Notes under the pieces: model-generated | Databases searched by the model: none | Seen by the model: the letters and a program-made list of their open reading frames with translations, nothing else | Told to the model about the DNA's origin: nothing | Program-made: the position numbers and the translations under genes | Part shown: positions 35,911-43,731 of the stretch, one piece after another | Position numbering within the stretch: position 1 is the stretch's first letter | Layout: the number at the start of each line of letters is the position of its first letter | NCBI RefSeq assembly: GCF_002734215.1 | Contig: NZ_NSEB01000021.1 | Span: forward strand, 1 to 49,387 | Direction: 5' to 3' | Length of the DNA: 49,387 bases | Source of the DNA: Fredinandcohnia onubensis | GTDB lineage: Bacteria > Bacillota > Bacilli > Bacillales > Bacillaceae_L

Positions 35911-37095
35911 GTGGGAAAGAGAATTTCAGTTTACGTTTTAATTCTAATCGTATCAATTTTTATACCGATGTTATCAACTAATGAACATATAATCAATATT
36001 AAGGAATATGGTGCGGCAGGAGATGGTATTTCGGATGATACAGATGCCATTCAAAAGGCTTTACAAAATGGAGCAAACTATAAAATTTATTTTCCTAGTG
36101 GAGAGTATAAAATTTCAAAAGAATTACATATAAGTGATGATACAGAAATTTTTGGAAATCAAGCCAGCATTAAAGCATCCTCCGACTTGTTAACGGTTTT
36201 CCAAGTAGATGGTAATGATATTAGCATTCGCAATTTGACAATTGACGGAAATCACACAGCGCTAAGAGGAATTACCATTGCAGAAGGTTCAAATGAGATT
36301 GCGATTACCAATAGCAATATCAAGAATTTTACGCAGCCGGAAGATCCTGAGTTATCGCGTTTGACGGTTAGTGCCATCAGAATCGAAGGTGGAACAAAAA
36401 ATATCATCATTAATCATAGCAAAATCCAAAATGTGATGGCAAAAAACCCTGTAAAAGGATGGGGACATTTAATTGCTAGAGGAATTTTAATCAGCCCTAC
36501 TCATGAGGAGCAAACAGCAAGTAAAAACATAAAAGTCAGTAACTCCACCTTTTCCAAAATTGGACCAAAAGATGATGGAGACGGAATTGTTGTACAAGGT
36601 TTTGAAGAGCCAGTAAATGTACAAATACTAAACAATTCATTTTATTATAATTATAAAAGAGCGATAAAAATACAATCACCCGGTGCACTCATTAAAGGAA
36701 ACCAAATATATAATAATTTTAATAAAAATAACTTCTATACGACCTATTCAACAACAAGAGCCTACGACATGTGGGCAGCAATTTCCGTTTATGCCAATCA
36801 CACGACAATTGAAGATAATACCATAAGTGGTATAGGAAATTTCGGAAGAATCATTGATGTTGCAAATGCAAGTCATATTAAAATCATCGGAAATCATCTT
36901 GAAAACGGCATTAATGGAGACTATCAGGACTCATCAATTGTCGCGATTACTTCAAACGAATCTAATAAAATCTTAAAAGACTTCACAATTTTAGATAATA
37001 CCTTTGTTAATGGTGAATATGGAATATTTACGAATAGTCAAATTACAAATTTAAACGTTTGGAATAATGAGCATGTAAATGTTTTAGAATATTAA
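35911..37095 (+). CDS. Secreted pectate-lyase-fold (right-handed beta-helix) protein
   Basis: A 394-residue protein with an N-terminal signal/anchor (about 4-22), then INIKEYGAAGDGISDDTDAIQKAL (27-51 region), the opening motif of the pectate-lyase superfamily-3 / GH28-like group, and a long series of beta-helix coils (NDISIRNLTIDGN, NIIINHSKIQN, VQILNNSFYYN, TIEDNTISGI, HIKIIGNHLENG). The enzyme class and catalytic residues cannot be fixed; such proteins are polysaccharide lyases, hydrolases or epimerases. In this island it may trim or epimerise a uronate-containing glycan. GTG at 35911 behind AAGGAG with 7 bases spacing is chosen over the upstream TTG at 35875. Confidence 0.75.
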   Translation: MGKRISVYVLILIVSIFIPMLSTNEHIINIKEYGAAGDGISDDTDAIQKALQNGANYKIYFPSGEYKISKELHISDDTEIFGNQASIKASSDLLTVFQVDGNDISIRNLTIDGNHTALRGITIAEGSNEIAITNSNIKNFTQPEDPELSRLTVSAIRIEGGTKNIIINHSKIQNVMAKNPVKGWGHLIARGILISPTHEEQTASKNIKVSNSTFSKIGPKDDGDGIVVQGFEEPVNVQILNNSFYYNYKRAIKIQSPGALIKGNQIYNNFNKNNFYTTYSTTRAYDMWAAISVYANHTTIEDNTISGIGNFGRIIDVANASHIKIIGNHLENGINGDYQDSSIVAITSNESNKILKDFTILDNTFVNGEYGIFTNSQITNLNVWNNEHVNVLEY

Positions 37096-37153
37096 TTAAA
37101 AGGTATTTCACATACCCATTTTCCGTTTATAATCCCTTTATTAGTAAGTCATA

Positions 37154-37275
37154 AGAAAGCGCAAGCCCATTGGTCAGCACCGACAAACGAATGTTCTGTG
37201 GCAAAAAATATTCAATCTTTGACTATTATTGCAGCAGGATATATGCCATCGAGGGGCTAGGCGCTGGACGTGGAC
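37154..37275. repeat. Degenerate copy of a Bacillus-group intergenic repeat (~120 bp)
   Basis: The stretch runs from AGAAAGCGCAAGCCCATTGG through TCAGCACCGACAA to CATCGAGGGGCTAGGCGCTGG. I recognise the two ends as those of a ~120-bp repeat scattered in intergenic regions of Bacillus-type genomes, normally AGCGCC..TTGG..CAGCCCCGA at one end pairing with TCGAGGGGCTAGGCGCT at the other. Here several pairing bases have changed (AGCACC for AGCCCC), so the copy looks decayed. Function of the family is not known to me. It is clearly more GC-rich than the flanks. Recognition from memory only. Confidence 0.6.
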
Positions 37276-37330
37276 ATTCCGTATTAAGTTATCCATAATG
37301 TCCTATCTTATAATTTCGTAAACTTAAAAA

Positions 37331-37363
37331 ATAGCCAGATTCTCATAAAGAGGATCTGGCTAT
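37331..37363 (-). terminator. Terminator of the ring-cleaving dioxygenase gene
   Basis: Ten-base-pair stem ATAGCCAGAT/ATCTGGCTAT, extended by partial TCTC/GAGGA pairing, followed on the minus strand by TTTTTTAAG. It lies 9 bases beyond the stop codon. Confidence 0.85.
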
Positions 37364-37372
37364 AACTATTTT

Positions 37373-38356
37373 TTATTCATATTCTTTAACAATTTCTTTA
37401 GTACTTCTAACAGTATCAATAGGTCGGACATAGCTTTCAATAGCTTCACGCTTTGACTCGAGAAATGGAGGTAATGATAGCTTTTCTCCGAGTGTTTCAT
37501 AAGGTTCATCCCCCATAAACCCTGGGCCATCTGTCGCAAACTCAAATAGTATTCCAGGAGCTACTCTAGAATAAAGAGAGCCGAAGAAGAAGCGATCAAC
37601 AAAGCCTGAAGTTTGGAATCCGAAGCCGCGAAGATGTTTATCCCATGCTTCAAGTACTGACTTATCCTCAACACGAAAAGCAGCATGGTGGACTGTTCCA
37701 AAACCTTGTTGTCCTGCTGGAAGAATTGTGTTATGTTCAACGACAACTTGTGCCCCATTTCCACCTTCCCCTACCTCAAATAAGTGGAACGAGCCTTCTT
37801 GAGCAATTTCTTTAAATTGTAATACTTTTTCAAGCATTTCCTTAAAGAAATCAAAATGTGCAGTTCGTACAAATAACGGTCCCAAACCAGTAATTGCATA
37901 TTCTAAAGGAATAGGTCCTTTTTGCCATGGAGTTCCTGCAGGTACACCTTTATTGTTTTCATCCGAAACCAATTGATATTGTTGATCATCAAAGTCAACG
38001 AAGGATATGGTTTTCACTCCGAATTGTTCTTTTATACCAAAATGTTTAATATTTAAACGATTAAAACGTTTTTCCCAATAGTCAATTGCAGCGTCTGTTG
38101 GAACACGGAAAGAAGTTTTTGAGATTTCATTTGTACCATGAACCCCTTTTGGAATCCCTGGAAAATCGAAAAAGGTCATATCTGTTCCTGGGCTGCCTGT
38201 ATCGTCTGCAAAAAATAAGTGATATGTCTGAATATCATCTTGGTTTACTGTTTTTTTGACTAATCTCATTCCTAATACATAAGTGAAGAATTCATAGTTT
38301 TTCTCCGCACTACTTGTAATTGCAGTGACGTGGTGTATTCCTTTTAAAGTGTTCAT
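37373..38356 (-). CDS. mhqO: Ring-cleaving dioxygenase, MhqO type
   Basis: A 327-residue vicinal-oxygen-chelate protein with two glyoxalase/bleomycin-resistance domains. Likely metal ligands: His8 (GIHHVTAI), His223/224 (TVHHAAFR) and Glu272 (ILFEFATDGPG). It resembles B. subtilis MhqO/MhqA, hydroquinone-specific extradiol dioxygenases induced by quinones and catechols. The ATG at 38356 follows GGGGG; the in-frame ATG at 38371 has no ribosome binding site. An MhqR-like operator lies about 90 bases upstream. Which of the MhqA/MhqE/MhqO paralogues it matches best is uncertain. Confidence 0.82.
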   Translation of the reverse strand: MNTLKGIHHVTAITSSAEKNYEFFTYVLGMRLVKKTVNQDDIQTYHLFFADDTGSPGTDMTFFDFPGIPKGVHGTNEISKTSFRVPTDAAIDYWEKRFNRLNIKHFGIKEQFGVKTISFVDFDDQQYQLVSDENNKGVPAGTPWQKGPIPLEYAITGLGPLFVRTAHFDFFKEMLEKVLQFKEIAQEGSFHLFEVGEGGNGAQVVVEHNTILPAGQQGFGTVHHAAFRVEDKSVLEAWDKHLRGFGFQTSGFVDRFFFGSLYSRVAPGILFEFATDGPGFMGDEPYETLGEKLSLPPFLESKREAIESYVRPIDTVRSTKEIVKEYE

Positions 38357-38443
38357 TCTATATGCCCCCATTAGTCTGTCTTGATACTAGTTTCTCCAAT
38401 GAGTAGTAAACTAATATAATGAAAATAATCTCTTAACTTAAAA

Positions 38444-38461
38444 TATCTTAAATTCGAGATA
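38444..38461. promoter_or_regulatory. MhqR-like operator upstream of the dioxygenase gene
   Basis: TATCTTAAATTCGAGATA departs at only two positions from the perfect palindrome TATCTCGAATTCGAGATA, which corresponds to the binding site I know for the MarR-type quinone sensor MhqR of B. subtilis. It sits in the promoter region of an MhqO-type gene, so control by a MhqR orthologue is likely. No mhqR gene is in the window. Confidence 0.7.
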
Positions 38462-38522
38462 ATTATATAACGTATTTTAATATGTGTCAATAAAAGCATT
38501 GCCAATTCCTTTGTAAGACAGA

Positions 38523-38550
38523 AAAGTCCCCACCATTTTGTGGGGACTTT
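38523..38550 (-). terminator. Terminator after larC
   Basis: Eleven-base-pair perfect stem AAAGTCCCCAC/GTGGGGACTTT with a 6-base loop and TTTTC on the minus strand, only 8 bases past the larC stop. Transcription therefore ends before any further LarC sequence could be read. Confidence 0.85.
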
Positions 38551-38558
38551 AGGTCACA

Positions 38559-39572
38559 TTATTCTCCAATAATAACGCGGAGAACATTAGGGCGATCTTT
38601 AAAAGTTTTTGTACCAGCTCCGTAGCCAATCGATGTTACCTTCATTGAAGGAAAGCTGCAAAATTCTTCAGTAAGGACGGAAACGATTCCTGCCCCTGTA
38701 GGAGTTGTGAGTTCAAAACGAATATCACTTTGTTCAATTGGAACTCCTTTTAGAATTTCAAGTGTGGCTGGTGCAGGGACTGGGTAGATACCATGATCAA
38801 TATGGATTTTACCTGTTCCCACTGGTACGGATGATGATTTAATAGTTGTTATTTCAAGTTGGTGCAATAAGATTGCGGCCCCTACTATATCGATAATGGA
38901 ATCAACAGCGCCTACTTCATGAAAATGGACTTTATCCAAAGAAAGTCCATGAATAAGCCCTTCCGCTTCGCCGATTTTTCTGAATATTTTCAGTGATGTT
39001 TCCTTTACTTCCGGTGCAAGTTCAGACTCATCTATCATCTTCACAATATCCTTATAGGAACGATGTGAATGGTGATGATGACCATGGCTGTGATCATGGT
39101 CATGGCTGTGGCTGTGCCCATGACTGTGATCGTGTTCATGATGATGGTCGTGGCTGTGCCCATGACTATGATCGTGTTCATGATGATGGTCGTCGTGGCT
39201 GTGATCATGACTGTGATCGTGTTTATGATGGTGGTCGTGGCTGTGCCCATGACTATGATCGTGTTCATGATGATGGTCGTGGCTGTGATCATGACTGTGA
39301 TCATGTTCATGATGATGGTCATGAGTATGTTCATGGTCGTGATGATGATCATGCGTGTGATTACTGCCATCGTTTTTTAAGATGACATCAAATTTAGTTG
39401 AAGTGATTCCGTTTTTCACGATCTTTTTCCATTCTAATTCGTATTCATCTTCAAATTGAAGTTTCTTTAATTCCTGAACTAGTATTTGTGGGTCCGCTCC
39501 TGCATCTAGTAATGCACCAATTACCATATCCCCACTAATCCCAGAAAAACAGTCTAAATATAGTGTTTTCAT
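38559..39572 (-). CDS. larC: Nickel-insertion protein LarC, LarC1-like, with giant His-rich insert
   Basis: A 337-residue protein. It begins MKTLYLDCFSGISGDMVIGAL, the LarC signature, and after the insert continues with SYKDIVKMI, FHEVGAVDSIIDIVG and TPTGAGIVSVLTEEF, ending GYGAGTKTFKDRPNVLRVIIGE. LarC inserts nickel into the pincer nucleotide cofactor using CTP. Residues 72-170 form a His-rich tract (57 His of 99), probably binding or storing nickel. Full-length LarC proteins usually carry a further C-terminal LarC2 domain after the NVLR motif; here a stop and terminator follow. In Lactobacillus plantarum LarC2 is joined by frameshifting, but no coding sequence for it follows here. Its ATG directly abuts the larB stop codon. 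Confidence 0.88.
   Translation of the reverse strand: MKTLYLDCFSGISGDMVIGALLDAGADPQILVQELKKLQFEDEYELEWKKIVKNGITSTKFDVILKNDGSNHTHDHHHDHEHTHDHHHEHDHSHDHSHDHHHEHDHSHGHSHDHHHKHDHSHDHSHDDHHHEHDHSHGHSHDHHHEHDHSHGHSHSHDHDHSHGHHHHSHRSYKDIVKMIDESELAPEVKETSLKIFRKIGEAEGLIHGLSLDKVHFHEVGAVDSIIDIVGAAILLHQLEITTIKSSSVPVGTGKIHIDHGIYPVPAPATLEILKGVPIEQSDIRFELTTPTGAGIVSVLTEEFCSFPSMKVTSIGYGAGTKTFKDRPNVLRVIIGE
39108..39320 (-). repeat. Five in-frame 42-bp tandem repeats coding the LarC His tract
   Basis: Residues 85-98, 99-112, 113-126, 128-141 and 142-155 of LarC are copies of the 14-residue unit DHHHEHDHSHGHSH (with D/G and E/K changes), one extra Asp separating units three and four. The DNA repeats share most bases, so copy number may vary by slippage. 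Confidence 0.85.
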
Positions 39573-40328
39573 CTACTTTACGTTCTCCTTCTGAGCAAGT
39601 TGGTCAATTAATACTGCGCTGTAGGCACCGCCGAAACCGTTGTCGATGTTCACAACACTGATTCCTGATGCACAAGAATTTAGCATCGTTAGCAAAGCTG
39701 ACAGCCCTTGAAAATTAGCCCCATATCCAATGCTAGTTGGGACAGCAATAATTGGATGGGATACGAGCCCTCCAACTACACTTGGCAATGCGCCTTCCAT
39801 TCCAGCGACAACCACGGAAACATTTGCATTTCTAATTTCATCAATGTTATCGAATAAGCGATGGATGCCAGCTACCCCCACATCGTAAAAACGTCGAACA
39901 GTACTACCTAATACTTCAGCGGTAATAGCAGCCTCTTCAGCAACTCTTAGATCTGATGTCCCAGCACAAACAATAGCAACATAGCCGTCTCTTTGCTTGT
40001 GATCTTGCGTAGTGTCCGTCCAATATAGAATTTGTGCTGTTTCATTGTAAACAAACTCAGGATTTGATTGTAAAATAAAGTCCGCCTTGTCCTGTGAAAT
40101 TCTTGTTACAAGGACATTGTCTCCACGTCCCTTAATCACATTGACAATGGTTTGAATTTGTTCTTTTGTCTTGCCCTCACCAAAAACAATTTCAGGGAAG
40201 CCCTGCCTGTTTTTTCGATGATGATCGATTTTTGCAAAACCTAAATTCTCATATGTTGCAAGCTGTTGCTTCGCATCATCAATACTTAAAGTACCTTGTT
40301 TCACTTGCTTTAAAATTTCTTCTACCAT
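39573..40328 (-). CDS. larB: Nickel pincer cofactor biosynthesis protein LarB
   Basis: A 251-residue AIR-carboxylase-related enzyme. LarB carboxylates and hydrolyses nicotinic acid adenine dinucleotide to start pincer-cofactor synthesis. The C-terminal half shows VAIVCAGTSDLRVAEEAA, RFYDVGVAGIHR, VVAGMEGALPSVVGGL, VPTSIGYGA and LNSCASGISVVNIDNGFG; Cys219 in that last stretch corresponds to the Cys that attacks the pyridine ring. It precedes larC with no gap (TAG followed by ATG). An AATCGAT inverted repeat lies just upstream (about 40344-40364). Confidence 0.92.
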   Translation of the reverse strand: MVEEILKQVKQGTLSIDDAKQQLATYENLGFAKIDHHRKNRQGFPEIVFGEGKTKEQIQTIVNVIKGRGDNVLVTRISQDKADFILQSNPEFVYNETAQILYWTDTTQDHKQRDGYVAIVCAGTSDLRVAEEAAITAEVLGSTVRRFYDVGVAGIHRLFDNIDEIRNANVSVVVAGMEGALPSVVGGLVSHPIIAVPTSIGYGANFQGLSALLTMLNSCASGISVVNIDNGFGGAYSAVLIDQLAQKENVK

Positions 40329-40385
40329 GTTGTTTCACACACCTTAATCGATTTGTCGATCGATTTTAGAATCTATGTATATCCC

Positions 40386-40412
40386 AAAGCGCCAGTATCA
40401 ATCTGACGCTTT
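40386..40412 (-). terminator. Weak hairpin between gntK and larB
   Basis: AAAGCGCCAG/CTGACGCTTT, one mismatch, 7-base loop. The T-run on the minus strand is poor (CTTTGGGATAT), so it may only attenuate transcription from gntK into larBC. Confidence 0.5.
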
Positions 40413-40415
40413 CAT

Positions 40416-41888
40416 TTAGAAATGTTTAATAATATCTTTTTCAATTGCTACATATTTTGCGTATACATTTTTGTATTTTTCATGGTTCTCCATATTTGGT
40501 ACGACAGGATCACCCATTGGAATATTGTTTTTGATATCTTCAAATGAGTTAGCTTTACCAATGCCAACTAGTGCTGTCCAAGCTGCACCCCATGCTGCGC
40601 TATGATGGCTTTCTGGAACATAAACCTCTTTACCAAATACATCAGCTAGCATTTGAAGCCATAATGAAGAACGTGCCATTCCGCCGTTAACGTATAGTTT
40701 TTCGGTCTCTCCGGCTTGTTTTTCTAATGCCTGACCAATTTGATATAGATTAAATGTGATTCCTTCTAGAACAGCACGTACAAAGTGCTCGGTTTTATGC
40801 GTAACAGACATTCCGAAGAAATTTCCACGTGCTTGCTGGTTCCATAAAGGAGCGCGTTCCCCATTTATATAAGGATGGAAAAACAAACCATCGGCACCCG
40901 GTCCTACCTTGGCAGCCTCTGCTGTAAAATGATCAAAGCTTTCCTGATAATTTAGAAGTTCTTTTAACCATTGAAGGGCGATTCCACCATTGTTTGTAGG
41001 GCCACCAACAATAAAATATTCTTCCGAAAAAGCATAACAGAAGGTTTCGTGCTTTTTATTGGATTGGAATCCTTTTGTAAATTGACGAATGGCTCCGCTT
41101 GTACCAACTGTTACTGCAACTTCACCAGGAGATATTGCTCCAATTCCTAAATTTGCAAACTGACCATCAGCTGCTCCGATGATAAATGGCATCTCACTTG
41201 ATATCCCCATTTCATCAGCAATTGTTGGGTTCATTTCGGTTAATCGATAGGTCGGTGGTACGATTTTTGAAAGCATGTTCTCTGTAATATCCGCTTTGAC
41301 AAGAACCTCTTCATCCCATTGGAATGTGTTTCCGTTAAACATTCCGGTTGCTGATGCCATTGCATAATCAATAACACGTTGATTAAACCATTTTAGAAGT
41401 AAATATTCTTTAATGGATAGGAAATAGCTTGCTTGGTTATAGGGAATATAATCATTTTCCCTCATCCAAATGAGTTTTGCTAAAGGTGACATTGGATGAA
41501 TCGGCATACCGGTTCTTGAAAAAATTTCAAGGCCGTCTGATTCCATAAGTTCATTTGCTTGTTTTGTACTTCTACCGTCAGCCCAAATCAAAGCTTGGGA
41601 AAGAGCCTCTCCATTATCACCCATACAAATGATGGAATGCATTGCGGCTGAAATACCTAAGCTAATAATTTCATCTTTGTTTACATTCGCTTGCTGAATA
41701 GCCATATTAATTGCTTTTACAGCAGAGCGCTCAATTTCATCAGGGTCTTGCTCAACCCATCCTTGCTTCGGGTAGTAAGAGGTAACTAGATCCTCTGCTT
41801 CTGCAACTACCCTACCATCTAAGGTAAAGATTACTGCTTTTGCACTGGTTGTCCCAAGATCGAGACCAATAACGTACTCATGTGACAT
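40416..41888 (-). CDS. gntK: Gluconokinase-like FGGY sugar kinase
   Basis: A 490-residue FGGY kinase with the N-terminal phosphate-binding motif IGLDLGTTSAKAVIF (7-21) and C-terminal YVNGGMARSSLWLQMLADVFGKEV. The length and AKAVIF/PMSPLAKLIW pattern are those of Bacillus gluconate kinases (D-gluconate to 6-phosphogluconate). Xylulokinase is the main alternative, but the neighbouring 6-phosphogluconate dehydrogenase and hexonate genes favour gluconate. It lies between larE and larBC in the same direction. The ATG at 41888 has AAGGAAG a little far upstream. Confidence 0.85.
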   Translation of the reverse strand: MSHEYVIGLDLGTTSAKAVIFTLDGRVVAEAEDLVTSYYPKQGWVEQDPDEIERSAVKAINMAIQQANVNKDEIISLGISAAMHSIICMGDNGEALSQALIWADGRSTKQANELMESDGLEIFSRTGMPIHPMSPLAKLIWMRENDYIPYNQASYFLSIKEYLLLKWFNQRVIDYAMASATGMFNGNTFQWDEEVLVKADITENMLSKIVPPTYRLTEMNPTIADEMGISSEMPFIIGAADGQFANLGIGAISPGEVAVTVGTSGAIRQFTKGFQSNKKHETFCYAFSEEYFIVGGPTNNGGIALQWLKELLNYQESFDHFTAEAAKVGPGADGLFFHPYINGERAPLWNQQARGNFFGMSVTHKTEHFVRAVLEGITFNLYQIGQALEKQAGETEKLYVNGGMARSSLWLQMLADVFGKEVYVPESHHSAAWGAAWTALVGIGKANSFEDIKNNIPMGDPVVPNMENHEKYKNVYAKYVAIEKDIIKHF

Positions 41889-41960
41889 CCCTACATCTTC
41901 CTTCGTTCAATCGTATTTTCGTTAGTTTTCGACTTAATGTTACCATATTATTCTTTCAAA

Positions 41961-41996
41961 AGAAAAAGCTTTGGAAAGATTCCCAAAGCCTTTTCT
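41961..41996 (-). terminator. Terminator after larE
   Basis: Stem GCTTTGG (41968-41974) / CCAAAGC (41983-41989), extended by A/T arms; minus strand reads CCAAAGC then TTTTTCTTTT. It separates larA-SDR-larE from gntK. Confidence 0.8.
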
Positions 41997-42002
41997 TTCT
42001 AC

Positions 42003-42803
42003 TTAAGAAAGTACTTTATTCATACTTCCACTCTTGTACCCTACTAAATCAAGTGTAATATATTTATAGCCAATTGCATTTAGCTCTTTTGTAATGGCTT
42101 CATGTTTTTCTAAGACAATTTTCATGTCGTTAGGTTCAACCTCAATCCTTGCAATATCTTGATGTGTGCGAACACGAACTTGGCGGATTTCAAGAGTTTT
42201 AAGGAATTCCTCTGCTCTTTCGACCTTTGTAAGTTTTTCGATTGTGATTTTTTCACCGTAAGCAATTCGAGAAGATAGACATGCGAAGGATGGTTTGTTC
42301 CAAGTAGGTAAATCGAGATCACGGGATAATTCCCTAATTTCGTCTTTAAAAAGATTTGCCTCTTGTAATGGTCCACGAATGCCTTTTTCCTTTGCCGCTT
42401 TCATTCCAGGTCGAAATTCATTCATGTCATCTGAAATGACTCCATATACAACATTGTGATAGCCTTCACGTTCCATAACAGGAATCAGATGATCAAATAG
42501 ACTGCTCTTACAGAAATAACAACGATTTTTGTCATTTTCTGTGTAGCCTGGAATGGCAAGCTCTGATGTTTCAATCACTCGATGGTTGGCACCTATATGT
42601 TTTGCTAGAACTTGAGCTTCCTTAAGCTCAGTTGAAGGATATGTTTCTGAATCAGCAGTTACCGCCAACACATTTTCTTTCCCAAGTGTGTCGACAGCAG
42701 CCTTAAGTAAAAAGGTACTGTCAACACCACCGGAAAATGCAACGACAACAGATTCCATCTCTCGGAGAATTGACACAAGCTTTTGATACTTTTCATCGAT
42801 CAT
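42003..42803 (-). CDS. larE: Pincer-cofactor sulfur transferase LarE
   Basis: A 266-residue PP-loop ATP pyrophosphatase: VVAFSGGVDSTFLLKAA (20-36) is the ATP-binding loop. LarE adenylates and thiolates the carboxylated nucleotide made by LarB. Cys175 (PSFACLSSRI) matches the Cys that gives up sulfur in L. plantarum LarE. In addition RCYFC supplies Cys95 and Cys98; LarE homologues with three conserved Cys are known to hold a [4Fe-4S] cluster and to work catalytically rather than sacrificially, so this one probably belongs there. The ATG at 42803 follows GGGGGAG. Third gene of larA-SDR-larE. Confidence 0.92.
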   Translation of the reverse strand: MIDEKYQKLVSILREMESVVVAFSGGVDSTFLLKAAVDTLGKENVLAVTADSETYPSTELKEAQVLAKHIGANHRVIETSELAIPGYTENDKNRCYFCKSSLFDHLIPVMEREGYHNVVYGVISDDMNEFRPGMKAAKEKGIRGPLQEANLFKDEIRELSRDLDLPTWNKPSFACLSSRIAYGEKITIEKLTKVERAEEFLKTLEIRQVRVRTHQDIARIEVEPNDMKIVLEKHEAITKELNAIGYKYITLDLVGYKSGSMNKVLS

Positions 42804-42886
42804 TGTCTTCTCCCCCTTCTCTCCCGGTTGTAAATTAGATGTCTACTTTATATATATCGCCTCATGACGCATAAAAGAAGTTTGAA

Positions 42887-43657
42887 TTAGATGGTCATGC
42901 TTCCAAACCCGCCATCAACGCGAAGGAATGTACCAGTTACAAAGCTTGAAGCGTTCTCTGATGCTAAGAAGACAGCAGCTCCTTTTAGCTCATCTGGGTT
43001 CCCGAAACGATTCATTGGAGTGTGACCCATGATGGATGCAATACGCTCTTCACTTAAGATTTTACGATTTTGTTCAGCTGGGAAGAATCCAGGAATAATT
43101 GCATTTACACGAATGCCGTGTGGAGCAAATTCTCTAGCTAAGAACTGAGTCATGCTGTTAACACCAGCTTTTGATACTGAATACGTAAATACTTTAGATA
43201 GAGGTGTTGTAGAAGAAACGGAAGAAATATTAATAATACTTCCTTTGCGTTCTTGTTCAATCATTCTCTTTGCGAAAATTTGAGTAGCAACCACATAACC
43301 TTTTAGATTAACGTCCATGATTTTGTCATACTCGTCCATGTCAAGTTCAAAGAATGGAGTAGGACTATTCATACCTGGTGCATTTAGGAGGATATCAATT
43401 CCACCTGACCAAGCTACAATTTCATTTGCAGCATTTTCAAGTGATTCACGTGAAAGTACGTCTGCTGCGAAAGCTTTCGCAACGCCACCTTCTGCTTCAA
43501 TTTCTTTTACAACCGCTTCTGCTTTTTCAAGGTTACGTCCAACGATAGCAACTTTAGCGCCATGTTCAGCAAATCCTTTACAAATAGAAGAACCTAGGAC
43601 ACTATTTCCACCAATAGCTACAGCCGTTTTTCCAGTTAAGTCAAATAATTTAGTCAT
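42887..43657 (-). CDS. SDR oxidoreductase, D-mannonate oxidoreductase (fructuronate reductase) type
   Basis: A 256-residue classical SDR: GGNSVLG cofactor loop (16-22; GGNS instead of the usual TGGxxGIG), catalytic Tyr159/Lys163 and the preceding Ser. PGFFPAEQNR (189-198) and HTPMNRFGNPDEL are features I associate with the SDR-type UxuB/D-mannonate oxidoreductases and related gluconate 5-dehydrogenases. It would interconvert D-fructuronate and D-mannonate (or 5-keto-gluconate and gluconate). The ATG at 43657 follows AAAGGGG; the in-frame upstream ATG at 43723 has no site. Placed directly between larA and larE, so likely part of the same pathway. Confidence 0.78.
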   Translation of the reverse strand: MTKLFDLTGKTAVAIGGNSVLGSSICKGFAEHGAKVAIVGRNLEKAEAVVKEIEAEGGVAKAFAADVLSRESLENAANEIVAWSGGIDILLNAPGMNSPTPFFELDMDEYDKIMDVNLKGYVVATQIFAKRMIEQERKGSIINISSVSSTTPLSKVFTYSVSKAGVNSMTQFLAREFAPHGIRVNAIIPGFFPAEQNRKILSEERIASIMGHTPMNRFGNPDELKGAAVFLASENASSFVTGTFLRVDGGFGSMTI

Positions 43658-43731
43658 GTCTATTCCCCTTTTTTTATTATGTAATAATACCGAAATCTGT
43701 TTATGGGGGATTAACCCCCACATAACAAGAA

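Noticed and set aside
39069-39385. Long open frames on the plus strand and in other minus frames over the His tract of LarC
   Set aside because: They are by-products of the 42-bp repeats; the products are Met/Val/Thr or Asp/His strings without ribosome binding sites.
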